From assembly GCA_029237695.1 (NCBI GenBank), contig JAQRGA010000117.1, forward strand, positions 1 through 64,000: a DNA stretch of 64,000 nucleotides. The letters are read 5' to 3'. The DNA comes from Conchocele bisecta (taxonomy: Eukaryota > Mollusca > Bivalvia > Lucinida > Thyasiridae). The notes under the pieces are model-generated. The model saw only the letters and a list, made by a program, of their open reading frames with translations. It did not search any database and had not been told where the DNA came from. Shown here piece by piece: positions 46,539 to 56,149 of this stretch. Positions within the stretch are counted from its first letter, which is position 1. The number at the start of each line of letters is the position of its first letter. The position numbers and the translations under genes are program-made.

Positions 46539-46981
46539 TTATTTTGATTGGATATAGTAGGTGGTGAGACCCACCACACCCATTCCCACGACGATGAAAG
46601 TGATCTCGCGGTCTTTTTGGGGCTCTGACGGTACATAGAAATCTGAAAGTTGGGGCTCTCGATCCATTGGATCGAGACTTTTATGTGGATATGCCAGCGC
46701 GTACTCGCCGGTTGGCTTCTTCAACAAAACTTTTCTGAAAAGATTTGCGCGAGCATTGATGTTTTCGCGCGGCGAAGCTCTTCGTTGACCCAGTCCAGAT
46801 GGGCGGTTCGTTTTTTCGACCATGCTTCCTTTGCACTATTGAGTTGTTCTACAGCTAAATTGTGACTTTTGCGCTCCTCATCCACGTTCGAGCTGCGCAA
46901 TTTAGAGAATATAAAGTTGCTACCGCTGAACGCCAATGCGTTTACAAGCGCACCACCTACTATTACTGCGATTGAAGCCAT
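46539..46981 (-). pseudogene. Polinton membrane-anchored protein, frameshifted
   Basis: The first part (from 46981) begins with a hydrophobic stretch, MASIAVIVGGALVNALAF, then a charged coiled coil (EERKSHNLAVEQLNSAKEAW, WVNEELRRAK). It runs into a stop at 46721. The second part, in another frame (46539 to about 46740), has REPQLSDFYVPSEPQKDREI and a C-terminal membrane segment TFIVVGMGVVGLTTYYI. The order hydrophobic N-terminus, coiled coil, proline-containing linker and C-terminal membrane segment suggests one protein broken by a frameshift or small deletion near 46735-46760. I recall similar proteins in other Polintons, where it is unassigned and possibly virion-associated. Confidence 0.7.
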
Positions 46982-46989
46982 TTATTTAT

Positions 46990-47235
46990 TTATTTCCATA
47001 TATTAACAGGTAGAATTCCAGCTTTAATTAGATAATCTCGGGTCCAAACTGCGGTCGCTACATCTAATGTCGCGAGCCCTACGTCTCTCACAGTATCTCT
47101 CACAGTAAAGTCCAATTTTGGGGCGGACCCTCCTAAGGCCGTCTTTGATAGCCGTGCATACCCAATACTGAAACCCGATATCACCACGGCGTGATAAAGC
47201 GCATTCACTATCATTTTACCATCTTTTTCAGCCAT
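46990..47235 (-). CDS. Polinton small hydrophobic protein, 81 aa
   Basis: The protein has a weakly hydrophobic segment (MIVNALYHAVVISGFSIGYA) and a second amphipathic region (GLATLDVATAVWTRDYLIKA). It is open from start to stop, lies 8 bp upstream of the next minus-strand gene and 12 bp downstream of the 157-residue gene, and so belongs to the minus-strand block of small structural-like genes. Function unknown; a capsid-associated or membrane role is only a guess. Confidence 0.65.
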   Translation of the reverse strand: MAEKDGKMIVNALYHAVVISGFSIGYARLSKTALGGSAPKLDFTVRDTVRDVGLATLDVATAVWTRDYLIKAGILPVNIWK

Positions 47236-47247
47236 TGCTAATTATAA

Positions 47248-47721
47248 TTATTGCATATAAAAGGGATCGCGATCAATGTTTAAATGGGGCGCATCCAATC
47301 GTGATTGGTGTTTCGTAACTTCCTTAAGAACCACCGTTGGAGTTGGAGTTGGGTTTCTGGTGTAGAGATAGTAAAGTACACCACCTATAGTGAACCCAAA
47401 TGCCAGACCACCACCAATAACCCATGGGGTCCTCCAATCAGTTGGAACAATCAGTGGTGTGTTTACACTCGGGAAAGATTGATCTGTATTTAGATGTTTT
47501 CCTTTCTTCGCCCCCAATTGAGATTGAAGTTTAGTCTCTCGAAGCTCATCGAGTATTTTATTTTTTCGAGCGACAGCCACCGCCCGCCCAGCTGCCTGTC
47601 TTTTTGGGTTTTTATGTCGGGTTGACGGTTCTTTTGGAGGATCAATTGGATTCAACATTGGGGCAATCGGGGATTGTGGTTCCGTCACTCTCTCTGGTGT
47701 GTCTTGTGTTATCATTTTCAA
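47248..47721 (-). CDS. Polinton single-pass membrane protein, 157 aa
   Basis: The N-terminal third is proline-rich, followed by a basic stretch (RHKNPKRQAAGRAVAVARK), a linker, one clear transmembrane segment near residues 102-122 (TPWVIGGGLAFGFTIGGVLY with LYT after it), and a short threonine/proline-rich tail. The basic domain next to a membrane segment could bind DNA or capsid. Its start lies within the 3' end of the upstream gene in another frame (overlap about 80 bp). No family name is assigned. Confidence 0.7.
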   Translation of the reverse strand: MKMITQDTPERVTEPQSPIAPMLNPIDPPKEPSTRHKNPKRQAAGRAVAVARKNKILDELRETKLQSQLGAKKGKHLNTDQSFPSVNTPLIVPTDWRTPWVIGGGLAFGFTIGGVLYYLYTRNPTPTPTVVLKEVTKHQSRLDAPHLNIDRDPFYMQ

Positions 47722-48244
47722 AATTATATTTTGTATTAGGGTTTATAGTTAATGGACATATATGTCCAAATTGACAATGTTTACCAGTGGTCAACAGTGT
47801 TGTCAGTGGAGCTAAGTACATTCCAAACTTATGATAAATTAAGCAGCAGGCCGTTCTAAGAGCGTGTCCTATAAAAGGGTCACCCTCTAGATCGTGAATC
47901 AACCCCGCGGTGTTCGGTATAGGGAGAAGTATACTAACGGTGGTAGCGTATAAATCAATAACCGCCGATCCGAGAGTTTTTGTCATCTCCGCACCTAACC
48001 TAGATTCATATCGCGCATACATTTTATCAATTTCCTCATCTGACATCTTATCCACCTGACAAACTGAGAGGTGCTTACCAAGATAATGCTCAGATTTCCC
48101 CCCAGCAACCAAAGCAGTTAGCCGATCACGTCGCGCCGCTTTTTCATTTTCTACAGTCGGTTCTCCTTCAGGTGTGCCACCAGTCGACACGATTGTATCT
48201 TCTTCAGTGTTAATTAGCTGATCGAGAAGTTCGTCACAGTTCAT
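47642..48244 (-). CDS. Polinton conserved protein of ~200 aa, unknown function
   Basis: I chose the methionine at 48244 (MNCDELLDQLINTEED), because the ORF upstream of it is a hydrophobic extension in AT-rich DNA with no likeness to the family. The protein has an acidic N-terminus, KMSDEEIDKMYARYESRLGA, KTLGSAVIDLYATTVSILLP, and a C-terminal Cys/His-containing part with GKHCQFGHICPL. I recall this arrangement from other Polintons without a known role. The last ~25 residues overlap the next gene and may be a frameshift artefact. Confidence 0.65.
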   Translation of the reverse strand: MNCDELLDQLINTEEDTIVSTGGTPEGEPTVENEKAARRDRLTALVAGGKSEHYLGKHLSVCQVDKMSDEEIDKMYARYESRLGAEMTKTLGSAVIDLYATTVSILLPIPNTAGLIHDLEGDPFIGHALRTACCLIYHKFGMYLAPLTTLLTTGKHCQFGHICPLTINPNTKYNFENDNTRHTRESDGTTIPDCPNVESN

Positions 48245-48384
48245 TTTTTTCAAAATTATTAATTTTACTATTCTGACAAGTCTCATAAGTTTAATATATT
48301 GCCACCCGCACCAACCGATACTTATGATCACCATTATGTTAGCAATAAAACTCGCAGCGGAGCAGCAAATTGTTAACATTGTTA

Positions 48385-48850
48385 ACCATTATTCACCATT
48401 TGTTCAACATTTTACTCAGTAATATTCACCATTTTGTTAACATTACTCAGCAATTTTAGCAATTACTCAGTAATATTTAGTAACCATTCAGTAATATTCA
48501 GTAACCATTCAGTAATATTCAGTAACCATTCAGCAATTTAAGCAATTACTCAGTAACCATTCAGTAATATTCAGTAACCATTCAGTAATATTCAGTAACC
48601 ATTCAGTAATATTCAGTAACCATTCAGTAATATTCAGTAAATTCAGCAATATTTCAACAATGTTCAACAAAATTTCACCAAAATTCAGTAATATTCAGTA
48701 ATATTTCAGTAATATTTAGTAAACATTCAGTAATAACTCAGTAACATTCAGTAATATTCAGTAATAACTCAGTAACATTCAGTAATTACTAGTAACATTC
48801 AGTAATTACTAGTAACATTCAGTAATTACTCAATAATTTCAGCAATTACT
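48385..48850. repeat. Short tandem repeats between Polinton genes (~21 bp unit)
   Basis: The unit CAGTAATATTCAGTAACCAT is repeated many times with variants (CAGTAATTACTAGTAACATT, CAATGTTCAACAAAATTTCA). It fills the gap between the capsid/ATPase gene and the next minus-strand gene. It might act as a spacer or regulatory region, or simply be slippage DNA; no coding potential is seen. Confidence 0.85.
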
Positions 48851-48864
48851 CCCCCATTTGTTAA

Positions 48865-50478
48865 TTAATTATAAACTTTATAAGTAGTTGGTTGATCGGT
48901 TTTTAGCAGAAGTTTGTCGGTCTTAGTTTTTGAAAGTATCTGTCGAACCTCAAGCTGCTCCTCGCGCGTTGGGATAACGTCATTCTCTCGAAGACAGTCC
49001 TCGAATGAGTCTCGGTCCTTGCAGTGAAAGAGGGCGACCCATTTCGTTTGCTCGCGTAGATCCTTGAGGACGGCGTTGTACTTTTGAGTGGATATCCATA
49101 CGCTTTGTCTAGCATGGCGGCCAGAAAATGCGAGCTCGGAGAGCATGTCCTTCTTTTTAGTCATCGCCGTTTTAGCTGAGCAATCATCAATCACGTATAG
49201 GGTGGGCTCACCCTGAAATATTTGGTATAAACCACGCAACCATTCATGAAGTCTATCACCAGGGTCAATAACGTATACCTCAGGATCGGACCATATCCAA
49301 GGGCGCCGCTGATAAGTATCATTATGTCTCACAGTGGGGCATAGGATCACAATGTGACGAAAGACATCGCGGTAGGAGCCCTCTAGCAAATCTAGGATGA
49401 AAACCGCGAGGGAGACGTCCGAGAGCTGTAGGTCTTTAGCAACCGCGGCAACCTCCGGGTAGTGCTTATAGCCACCAGCAAACTGCTTTCTTACTTCATC
49501 CCACTGCTGGTGCGCGCGAAGACCCGCGCTGTAGAGTTGATTGGGGACTCCCTCGATCGTCACCTCTACCTTCGTGATTTTGGGGTTATAGAATTTGTCA
49601 GTTTTTCTAGCCCCTAGCTCGAACCTACGCTCCTCAAACAGCATCAGTATACCTTTCATCGAGCGGGCGGGTACGTTGACGTTAATATTCCACAATGTGT
49701 CGCTTTTGTCTTTCGTCATCTTGCGGTGGCTAAGAACTCGGTCGTAAAGTATGGCAACGCGCCCGGCGTACTGGGTTCTGATTAATCGCGCGAGTTCGGG
49801 CATCGTAACCATGTCGTACTCCAGCGACACATTGTCGATCGTATACTTCGATGTTATGTCAGTGGCTATGAGAACTCGGCCGTAGTCGTTGAACGTTAGT
49901 TCGTATTCGAGGCGGTCCGCCAAAGCACTCTGATAGTAGGGCATGTGACTCTCCAGCAACTCAAAGTCGAGCGGGATGTAGAATCGGTTGCCGTAAGCGG
50001 CCGCGACTGCGTTGTCGCTCACGACGTTATCTACCTTGTTACCAGCCCCTATTCTAAGTCTGGTAACGTTCTCATTTCTGCTGGTGTCAATACCTTGATA
50101 TACACCGTTTTCCCTCTCTTGTGCCGTCTTCCACAGGTCCTGGTAGCAATGGTAGACGTCGCTGTCATCGATCGACATCACCTCATTACCAGAAATCTTT
50201 ATCATAGTCTTCTTAACGATGGCGCGACCTAGCTTCTGAACGACGGTTCGGTCCGCGTCCGTCGACGCCAGCGAAATAGTGAAAGCGAGGTGAACAGTCC
50301 CCGGTATAATAACGTCGTTAGCTCCGAGGTTGGGGAAGCGGACTAAGAGCTGCTGGTTCTGATCGATCGTTGATGGGTTGTTCATAATAACGACACTCTG
50401 TCTCACACCTTTCGCCCCGAGGGGCTCACGCAGTCTGCGATATGGATTGAGTTTGCGACCGTATTGACTCGAAGACAT
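48865..50478 (-). CDS. Fused major capsid protein and packaging ATPase (Polinton)
   Basis: One uninterrupted 537-residue ORF joins two proteins that are normally separate. Residues 1 to about 355 are the N-terminal two thirds of a double-jelly-roll major capsid protein (NNPSTIDQNQQLLVRFPNLG, NVPARSMKGILMLFEE, FYNPKITKVEVTIEGVPNQL). From about 356 to 537 is the FtsK/HerA-type packaging ATPase: DVFRHIVILCPTVRHN, Walker B TLYVIDDCSA (426-435, D431 and D432), SGRHARQSVW (452-461) and VALFHCKDRDSFEDCL. The capsid C-terminus and the ATPase P-loop are missing, so neither half should work normally. The simplest explanation is a deletion between neighbouring same-strand genes with the junction near 49410, possibly also removing the protease. 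It starts at 50478, divergent from the gene at 50538. Confidence 0.88.
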   Translation of the reverse strand: MSSSQYGRKLNPYRRLREPLGAKGVRQSVVIMNNPSTIDQNQQLLVRFPNLGANDVIIPGTVHLAFTISLASTDADRTVVQKLGRAIVKKTMIKISGNEVMSIDDSDVYHCYQDLWKTAQERENGVYQGIDTSRNENVTRLRIGAGNKVDNVVSDNAVAAAYGNRFYIPLDFELLESHMPYYQSALADRLEYELTFNDYGRVLIATDITSKYTIDNVSLEYDMVTMPELARLIRTQYAGRVAILYDRVLSHRKMTKDKSDTLWNINVNVPARSMKGILMLFEERRFELGARKTDKFYNPKITKVEVTIEGVPNQLYSAGLRAHQQWDEVRKQFAGGYKHYPEVAAVAKDLQLSDVSLAVFILDLLEGSYRDVFRHIVILCPTVRHNDTYQRRPWIWSDPEVYVIDPGDRLHEWLRGLYQIFQGEPTLYVIDDCSAKTAMTKKKDMLSELAFSGRHARQSVWISTQKYNAVLKDLREQTKWVALFHCKDRDSFEDCLRENDVIPTREEQLEVRQILSKTKTDKLLLKTDQPTTYKVYN

Positions 50479-50537
50479 AATTAATTTTAAGAAAATTAGT
50501 TAAACTATTAAACTCGTATGATTTTGTCTTTAATACA

Positions 50538-51804
50538 ATGGCTGATTACGATGTTGACATGGATGAAATCGGTAGAGACGATTACGTAGATGAGGATGAT
50601 GATGACATCGATGATGATAACGATAACGAAACGTCCTTCATAGACGTGATAGGGAATCCACCCGGCGAGGAAATAGGTGGCACTACCAGTAGTCAAAGTC
50701 GGGAACTAGTCGAGGGAGCTGTAAACGACTACTACAACAGTTTGGCAGAAAAAGATCTGGTCCCATCTGTCGGTCGCGACTACTCCAAGTTCATATTTGA
50801 TCTGAACGGTAGATTGCGACTAAAAGCGGCACCAAATCTCCCAATAGTCAACACGAGGACCGGAAAAACCCTAGCGCTGGGCACCATTGCCACACCATTG
50901 CCAACTCATAAAGAACGAACTAGGATTCGTAGATTGGGCGCGTGTTAAAACAATTATGCCAGCCCGCGCTGCAGAGGCCCTCAAGTCTACCGACGAAACG
51001 ATGGCGAAGACAGCCGCCGCGATAGAAACTGTTGAGCTCATCGAGGTCCCTCGTGTAGCCACCGACGCTATTAACACGATGGAGCTCAACGAAAGCGAGA
51101 TAGACGGAATACTCAGGACGATGAATGACCCCCCGTTACCTCTTCGCGAACTCCGGGGACTCGATAAGGCTATGCAAACAGTCTGGGGCGAATTGGTCCA
51201 TAGCCTCGCCAAACTCACGGCGCTGGATGAACATATCGCGCTAGAAGAAAGAAAACTGGAGGAAGCCGGTGGCAATAGAGAATCTACCGAGCGAATCACC
51301 GAACGCCTGCGGTCGTTGCGGGACGAAAGAGCAGCTCCCTTGGAGGCTGCATCGGCTTGCCGTGAGGCTCTCCGCACACAAATAAGTCGGATCCGCGAAA
51401 CAATCTCGAGGGTTCTGCACGAGGACACGACACTCGGTGAGCGTCTTCGCACTCTGTTCAGAGAGCAGGGCATCACGATAGCAAGCATCCTCACGGCTCT
51501 CGGTATGACTATATCTACTATAGTTCTAGTTTTCACTGGCGGTGCGGCACCACCACCCACACCATCCGGTGCCAAGGAGTGGGTAAAAAAACAACTAAAA
51601 GCCCTCGCCAGTCTCCTGGCTAAATTAGCCGGAAAGGCGGCTGCCGCGCTGCCTTGGTTGATAGGAGGTATCGTTTCTTACTTGCTATCTATATTATCAA
51701 AAACCTTCGGATGGCTCGCCGAGAATGCTTGGGCTTTAATCGTGGCGATCGCTGGTCTCCTACTTTTAGCCTCCCGAGAGTTCCTAAATCCAAAGCACAA
51801 ATAG
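50538..51804 (+). pseudogene. Polinton acidic/coiled-coil/membrane protein, frameshifted
   Basis: The first part (50538-50948) begins MADYDVDMDEIGRDDY with a run of aspartates and glutamates. It then breaks near 50890-50940 into a second frame (to 51804). The second part holds long charged helices (ALDEHIALEERKLEEAG, ERITERLRSLRDERAAPLEA), then REQGITIASILTALGMTIST and a C-terminal hydrophobic region with two membrane-like segments (LPWLIGGIVSYLLSILS and NAWALIVAIAGLLLL) and a short basic tail. This layout is familiar from Polintons, where the protein is usually a large virion-like component of unknown role. It is read divergently from the capsid gene, and its 3' end overlaps the convergent next gene by about 20 bp. 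Confidence 0.75.
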
Positions 51805-53181
51805 TCCGAATGCCACGAGGGCGACGACGAGCCCTAATTTCTCCTCCTCGTGATTGGGGGAACTTAATTCGTGAATTGGGGGTGGAACAACCGCGGAACT
51901 CAATTCGTGAATTGGGGGTGGAACACTGGCTTCAAATGAACTTGATGGGGGGTGAATTGGGGTTGGTGTATCCAATTCGTGAATTGGGGGTTTTATGAAC
52001 CCGGACCTCTTGGGAGTGCGCTTGATGATATCCGTGTTCACGTTACCGTTGTGGCCGATTTTTTGATTGGCGGTGGCTATTACGATCTGATTATTGTAAC
52101 CGTCAACCGGGTCGTCTCGTAGTATCATATTGCTCGGCGCCATATAAAGACCTATTCCAAATACATAGTCTACTGGGGTGCTGGCATTCTGCAAAACGTC
52201 GTGATAATTCTGGATCGCCTTCTCCAGGTCCACCCTAGCTGATATGGCGTCCTCTACAAGTACCAAAAATTGTTTTTGCGCGTCAAAGGCCGTTCCAACT
52301 CCTATTATAGAACTGCGAGTTTGCTTCTGTGCGCCGAGGATGGCCCAGACATATGTGCGAATGGAATCGTTGAGGCGAGTAACCCCGGCCTGCGTGAACC
52401 CTTGACCCGTATCTAACATAAATGTACCCAACACGTCCTGAACCTCAGCAGCCTGCTGTATGTAATCGACGTGAGCCCGTTTCGGAGGTAACATTTTACA
52501 AGAAAACGCGCCACAGTGCCGACCTCCAGACACTTCCGGCCCGAAAGTCATCGTCGCGGGGTCAAAATTCCCGGTGTTCCGACTGACGATGTGGTCGCCG
52601 GAGTGATCGTGTCTAAAATTAGTCTGCGCCCAATTCCCGGACTGACCCCGAATGAGAACGTCCCCGAGACCGGTGGTGGTAGGAAATGCTTTCTGTCTCC
52701 AGTCTGCGTCTTTTGAAACGTTAAATTCGTTACACAGTCTTTCAAACGCCATACGGTCGTATGCGTTGGAAATGGGATCTCAGGCGTCGTCTTGAGGTAG
52801 TGAAATACCTAGTTCTTTGAGAATCCTCCTAATAGTATAATACGCATGAAAGTTGTAGACACATCGGAGCATGACATTCTTGGATGTCAGATGGTCTTTA
52901 TGTGAAACTCCACACCCGGCTGTTGCGCACCATACAGCGAAATTTATTTGGTTCTGCCAAAACTGCATTGGTGTTGCTTTCCACCCGTTTACTGCCTCTA
53001 TCGTAGTAATCTTGGGCAGCCTATATTGTTCAAAGGTGTTAGGGAAATTGGTGGCAAAGCCACTGTCCGGTCTAACTGTTACAGTTGGGTGTACAAGGGG
53101 ATTAACAACGTCTTTTTGTGTGTATTTACCACCGACCGCGTACTTTATATCAGAATTAAAGCTAAATGCTTTGGTATCCAT
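51784..53181 (-). pseudogene. Polinton ~470-aa protein with in-frame TGA and C-terminal PPIHELS repeats
   Basis: Reading starts at 53181 (MDTKAFSFNSDIKYAVGG) and meets a TGA at 52780-52782. The same frame continues directly (DPISNAYDRMAFERLCNEFN), so a single stop splits an otherwise open gene. The second part has FDAQKQFLVLVEDAISARVD, GIGLYMAPSNMILRDDPVDG and VIATANQKIGHNGNVNTD. It then changes to proline-rich repeats with PPIHELSS/PIHELD repeated about four times and ends in a membrane segment (LGLVVALVAFGLFVLW). The core resembles a recurrent Polinton protein whose function I do not know. The repeats and membrane anchor suggest a surface or virion-envelope position, which is inference. Confidence 0.7.
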
Positions 53182-53205
53182 TGAAAGACAATTAAAATAA
53201 TTGTT

Positions 53206-53827
53206 ATGTTTGCTACTATCACTAATGTTCAAAAAGAGAGTTGTCAACTTCAAAAATCAATCGACAACTGTTGCGGAAAACGTCGGGTGGGCCTCAAATC
53301 AATCACCTTTACAGTTGGGTGGGAAAACGTTGGGGATGATGAAGGGTTTGGGTATATACATAATAGACGACAAACGAGTGTAAAGTTACCCCCCGGCCTT
53401 TGGAGTTCGAGAGCCCTCCAAACTTTTGTTGCGTCGGAGCTTGATGGTAGAGCCAACCTTATAATCTCTAAATTCACCGGACTCGCTACATTTATCATCA
53501 AACCTCAAAACCAGGTAACGATCTCTCCATCTTTAGCTGGGCGGCTCGGTTTTTTAAAAACATACTCCGACAATAAGGGTTGGTTTGCACCGGGTGAGTA
53601 CATCGGTGACGAACCGGTGGACATCGTTAGACTGAAAACTATTGAAAACTGTGCAAGCCAGCGACTGTTTCTATGGAGAGACTGTGACATTATACTTCCC
53701 ACACCCTGATATGAAATTTTTAGAATCGGGACACATCCACGAATTGGAAATTTCTATTCTCGATGATCTAGCGAGAAAGTTATTCAACTATTACCCAATT
53801 TCGGTTGTTCTAGAAATAACTGATTAA
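53206..53827 (+). pseudogene. Polinton beta-rich virion-like protein, frameshifted
   Basis: The part at 53206-53709 has KSIDNCCGKRRVGLKSITF at the start, then a beta-rich segment (LPPGLWSSRALQTFVASE, LIISKFTGLATFIIKPQN), and GEYIGDEPVDIVRLKTIEN. It shifts frame near 53660-53700 into GETVTLYFPHPDMKFLESGH and LEISILDDLARKLFNYYP, ending 53827. I recognise the overall pattern from uncharacterised proteins of Polinton-like elements and suspect a jelly-roll virion protein, but cannot prove the fold. It is divergent from the gene ending at 51784, with start codons about 25 bp apart. Confidence 0.65.
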
Positions 53828-53855
53828 ACATAATATATATTTACACATATTAATT

Positions 53856-54398
53856 ATGAGCATATACGGTCCAGGTATTTCCATCATAGAACGTGACGTT
53901 CCCGACGCGGACGATGAAGCTACAGTGAGAAGGTTGGAGAGGGGGGTAGCACAGTGCCACACAGTTTTAACTAGGGCGGTTGCAAATACTGAAAAATTGC
54001 AAGCTCGAAAAACCGTCATAACAGTTTGGGCCGAGGAGCGGGGTACACTTACCGAGGGGGCCTACGAATATTCATTCAGTGCCAACGCAAGCAACAGATA
54101 CGGGGGGTACACCATGCCAGTGTCCGGGACTATTTTTCGAATGGCGGTCTGCTCGGTCAACTTTCGCTGTCACGCCTCTGGTGAAGTCCGAGTGAATATC
54201 GTCCTGAATGGTGTAGAACAGGATATTGGCATCACCAAACACGCGGGACAGAGGTCAGGGTTTACGATATTCGATGATGATACTTCATTTAAAGCTCCGG
54301 CAGGTAGTGTTATTAACTTTGTTACAAAATTCGCTGACCAAGCAACTTCCTCCACTATTGTTACACTGTTAATAAAACTTGATTTATATGATGAATGA
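53856..54398 (+). CDS. Polinton beta-rich protein, 180 aa, fibre- or spike-like by layout
   Basis: An intact ORF with a short N-terminal linker (MSIYGPGISIIERDVPDADD), a predicted helix (ATVRRLERGVAQCHTVLTRA), and a C-terminal beta-rich domain (TVITVWAEERGTLTEGAYEY, RYGGYTMPVSGTIFRMAVCS, GEVRVNIVLNGVEQDIGITK, STIVTLLIKLDL). A helical stalk followed by a beta domain resembles trimeric fibre-type proteins. This is a structural guess and not a family match. It follows the beta-rich gene by about 30 bp, and its stop overlaps the next start by about 10 bp, so the three form a + strand block. Confidence 0.65.
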   Translation: MSIYGPGISIIERDVPDADDEATVRRLERGVAQCHTVLTRAVANTEKLQARKTVITVWAEERGTLTEGAYEYSFSANASNRYGGYTMPVSGTIFRMAVCSVNFRCHASGEVRVNIVLNGVEQDIGITKHAGQRSGFTIFDDDTSFKAPAGSVINFVTKFADQATSSTIVTLLIKLDLYDE

Positions 54399-55096
54399 CG
54401 AGAAACTATATCCACACTTACCTTCGGGGACGGCCGACCCGGCATCCTTTAGGATGACCAGAATCGTCGAGATACAACATATTCTACAAAATGAGGGAGA
54501 GGCGCGTACGTGTTACGCGAAGAAATATAGGCGGTTAGTTAATATATTAGAGGGGGTGAGCACCACGTTAGCCTCAGCATCTGTTATAAGTGGGGTAGGT
54601 AGTGTGTCTTTATTGTCGACAGTTGTAGCTACACCTGTCGCGGCTACTTTGAGTGTGTAGCTGCGGGGCGGGACTGCTTTGCATGACGATCAGACTCGTT
54701 GGTCGAAAATTAGAGGGTAAAAGTCGAAAACATGACCGAATAGCGGTTCTTGCGAGATCTAAGAAAAACAGTATCGATGTTATCGTGTCTAAAGCGTTAG
54801 CTGACAATGATATATCAGATAGTGAGTTTAAGATGGTTGTCGAAGAAATGTCAAGGTATCAGGATTTAAAGGGTACGATCAGGAACAAGACCCAACCACA
54901 AATTCTCGCGGACGAAGATATAAAAAACTCGTTATGGAGGGGAGGCTCGACGAGAGAAAAAATCTCCTCGCCCGTCTCGGGACGTGATATGCTTATTAGC
55001 GTGTTTGAGACAGCAGGATATTCCTCCACCATACAGTTCAGCTGTTCCAACGGCCCCTCTATACGGAACATAAAAAAAAAAATAATAATAATTTAG
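54388..55096 (+). pseudogene. Polinton membrane-associated helical protein, frameshifted
   Basis: The likely starts are the adjacent ATGs at 54388 and 54391 (MNDEKLYPHLPSGTADP). The first frame gives RMTRIVEIQHILQNEGEAR, KKYRRLVNILEGVSTTLAS and a hydrophobic glycine/serine-rich segment (VISGVGSVSLLSTVVATPVA), stopping at 54660. The second frame (54653-55096) continues with VGRKLEGKSRKHDRIAVLA, SIDVIVSKALADNDISDSEF and EEMSRYQDLKGTIRNK. Together these match a family recurrent in invertebrate repeats: N-terminal helix, two membrane-like hairpins and a C-terminal helical domain. A single-base slip near 54650 accounts for the break. The role is unknown. Confidence 0.7.
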
Positions 55097-55791
55097 GGCC
55101 CCGTTACGACACCCACTGACCAACATACATTTATATAACCGCGTATCGACACCCACTGACCACCATACATTTCTATAACCGCTTATCGATATACTTTGTG
55201 GTTTTTATTTGTTTTCTTAACTTTATAATTTTCTTAAAATTAATTAATAATAATTTTTACAAAACTTATCATAAAATTAATAAAATAACGATCCATCCCA
55301 GAAATTCGTGAACCTCGCTAAGTGTTTATAAATAATTATAATTTGCACACCATTTTTATGTTGTATAGGAAATTGATGAGTATATATACGTTTGTAAGCC
55401 TTACAACAATTGGTCTCATCTCGTGTGTGCCATGTTGTTGATCCGGTATGACGTCCAAAGGTGCCGGCCTAAAAGATTTCTGCCTAAGAGCTACGCAATT
55501 TCGGAAACCAAATTCACACATAGGCTCACCTTACTTCGCTGGTTTATCTCATTTCGTTTCGGAGAGGAATTGGCAATGGGGTTAAAGGCGACCCGTAAAA
55601 CTAGACTGTGAGCCAACAGATGTGTGGGCTTAAGAAAGATCACAACACCCCAGTGGCTGGGTGCCGGCTAAGAAATCGGCCCAGTCGCTGGGGGTGTGTA
55701 CACGAGTGGAGGCTTTTGTTTGTTTTTTCAATATTTTATAAAATTAGTTTGATCCTTGTACCTGTGACATATCAAAAATTACACATCAGAT
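55097..55791. other. Polinton intergenic region with 40-bp direct repeats
   Basis: Two 40-bp direct repeats occupy 55107-55186, each starting CGACACCCACTGACC and including CATACATTT.TATAACCGC. The rest is AT-rich (runs such as TTAATTAATAATAATTT). Short ORFs at 55423-55611 and 55336-55521 show no recognisable family and overlap on opposite strands. I see no firm gene here. Confidence 0.55.
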
Positions 55792-56109
55792 CTATTCTAT
55801 CTTTCTAACTGACTTTCCGAGTTGAATTATTACTAAATTATAATACTTGCGAGCACGTAATCCCTTGTTAACCATTCGATGAGTAGCCTGAGTGCCACCA
55901 CATGGTGGACATAGCAATGACTCGGATTTGGTCCCTACCCCACAATGCCGACATGGGCGAGGCGAAACGGAACCTCTTCGCATCCATGCATGGTGATGTT
56001 TGCAATATTCGTAAATACCAGTACGAAAACATCTCTCGTGACTACCTGTCTTCAACCACGCACAATTATTCTTCACTCCAACCATTGTTGTATATACTGA
56101 GTATAACAT
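55792..56109 (-). CDS. Polinton small zinc-ribbon-like protein
   Basis: A 105-residue ORF (a later methionine at 56085 is an alternative start) with eight cysteines and several histidines: NNCAWLKTGSHERCFR, YEYCKHHHAWMR, RPCRHCGVGTKSESLLCPPC. The last block has paired CxxC-type motifs spaced like a zinc ribbon. I recall small proteins of this composition near the ends of several viral and Polinton genomes. A nucleic-acid-binding or regulatory role is plausible but unproved. Its ATG is next to the right inverted-repeat region, matching the position of polymerase B at the other end. Confidence 0.6.
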   Translation of the reverse strand: MLYSVYTTMVGVKNNCAWLKTGSHERCFRTGIYEYCKHHHAWMRRGSVSPRPCRHCGVGTKSESLLCPPCGGTQATHRMVNKGLRARKYYNLVIIQLGKSVRKIE

Positions 56110-56149
56110 AGAGATTTCTTATCTTTAATAGGGTGTATTTTACTTTAAT

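Noticed and set aside
48385..48850. Regular repeats considered as a CRISPR array
   Set aside because: Units are contiguous variants without unique spacers, in a eukaryotic transposon.
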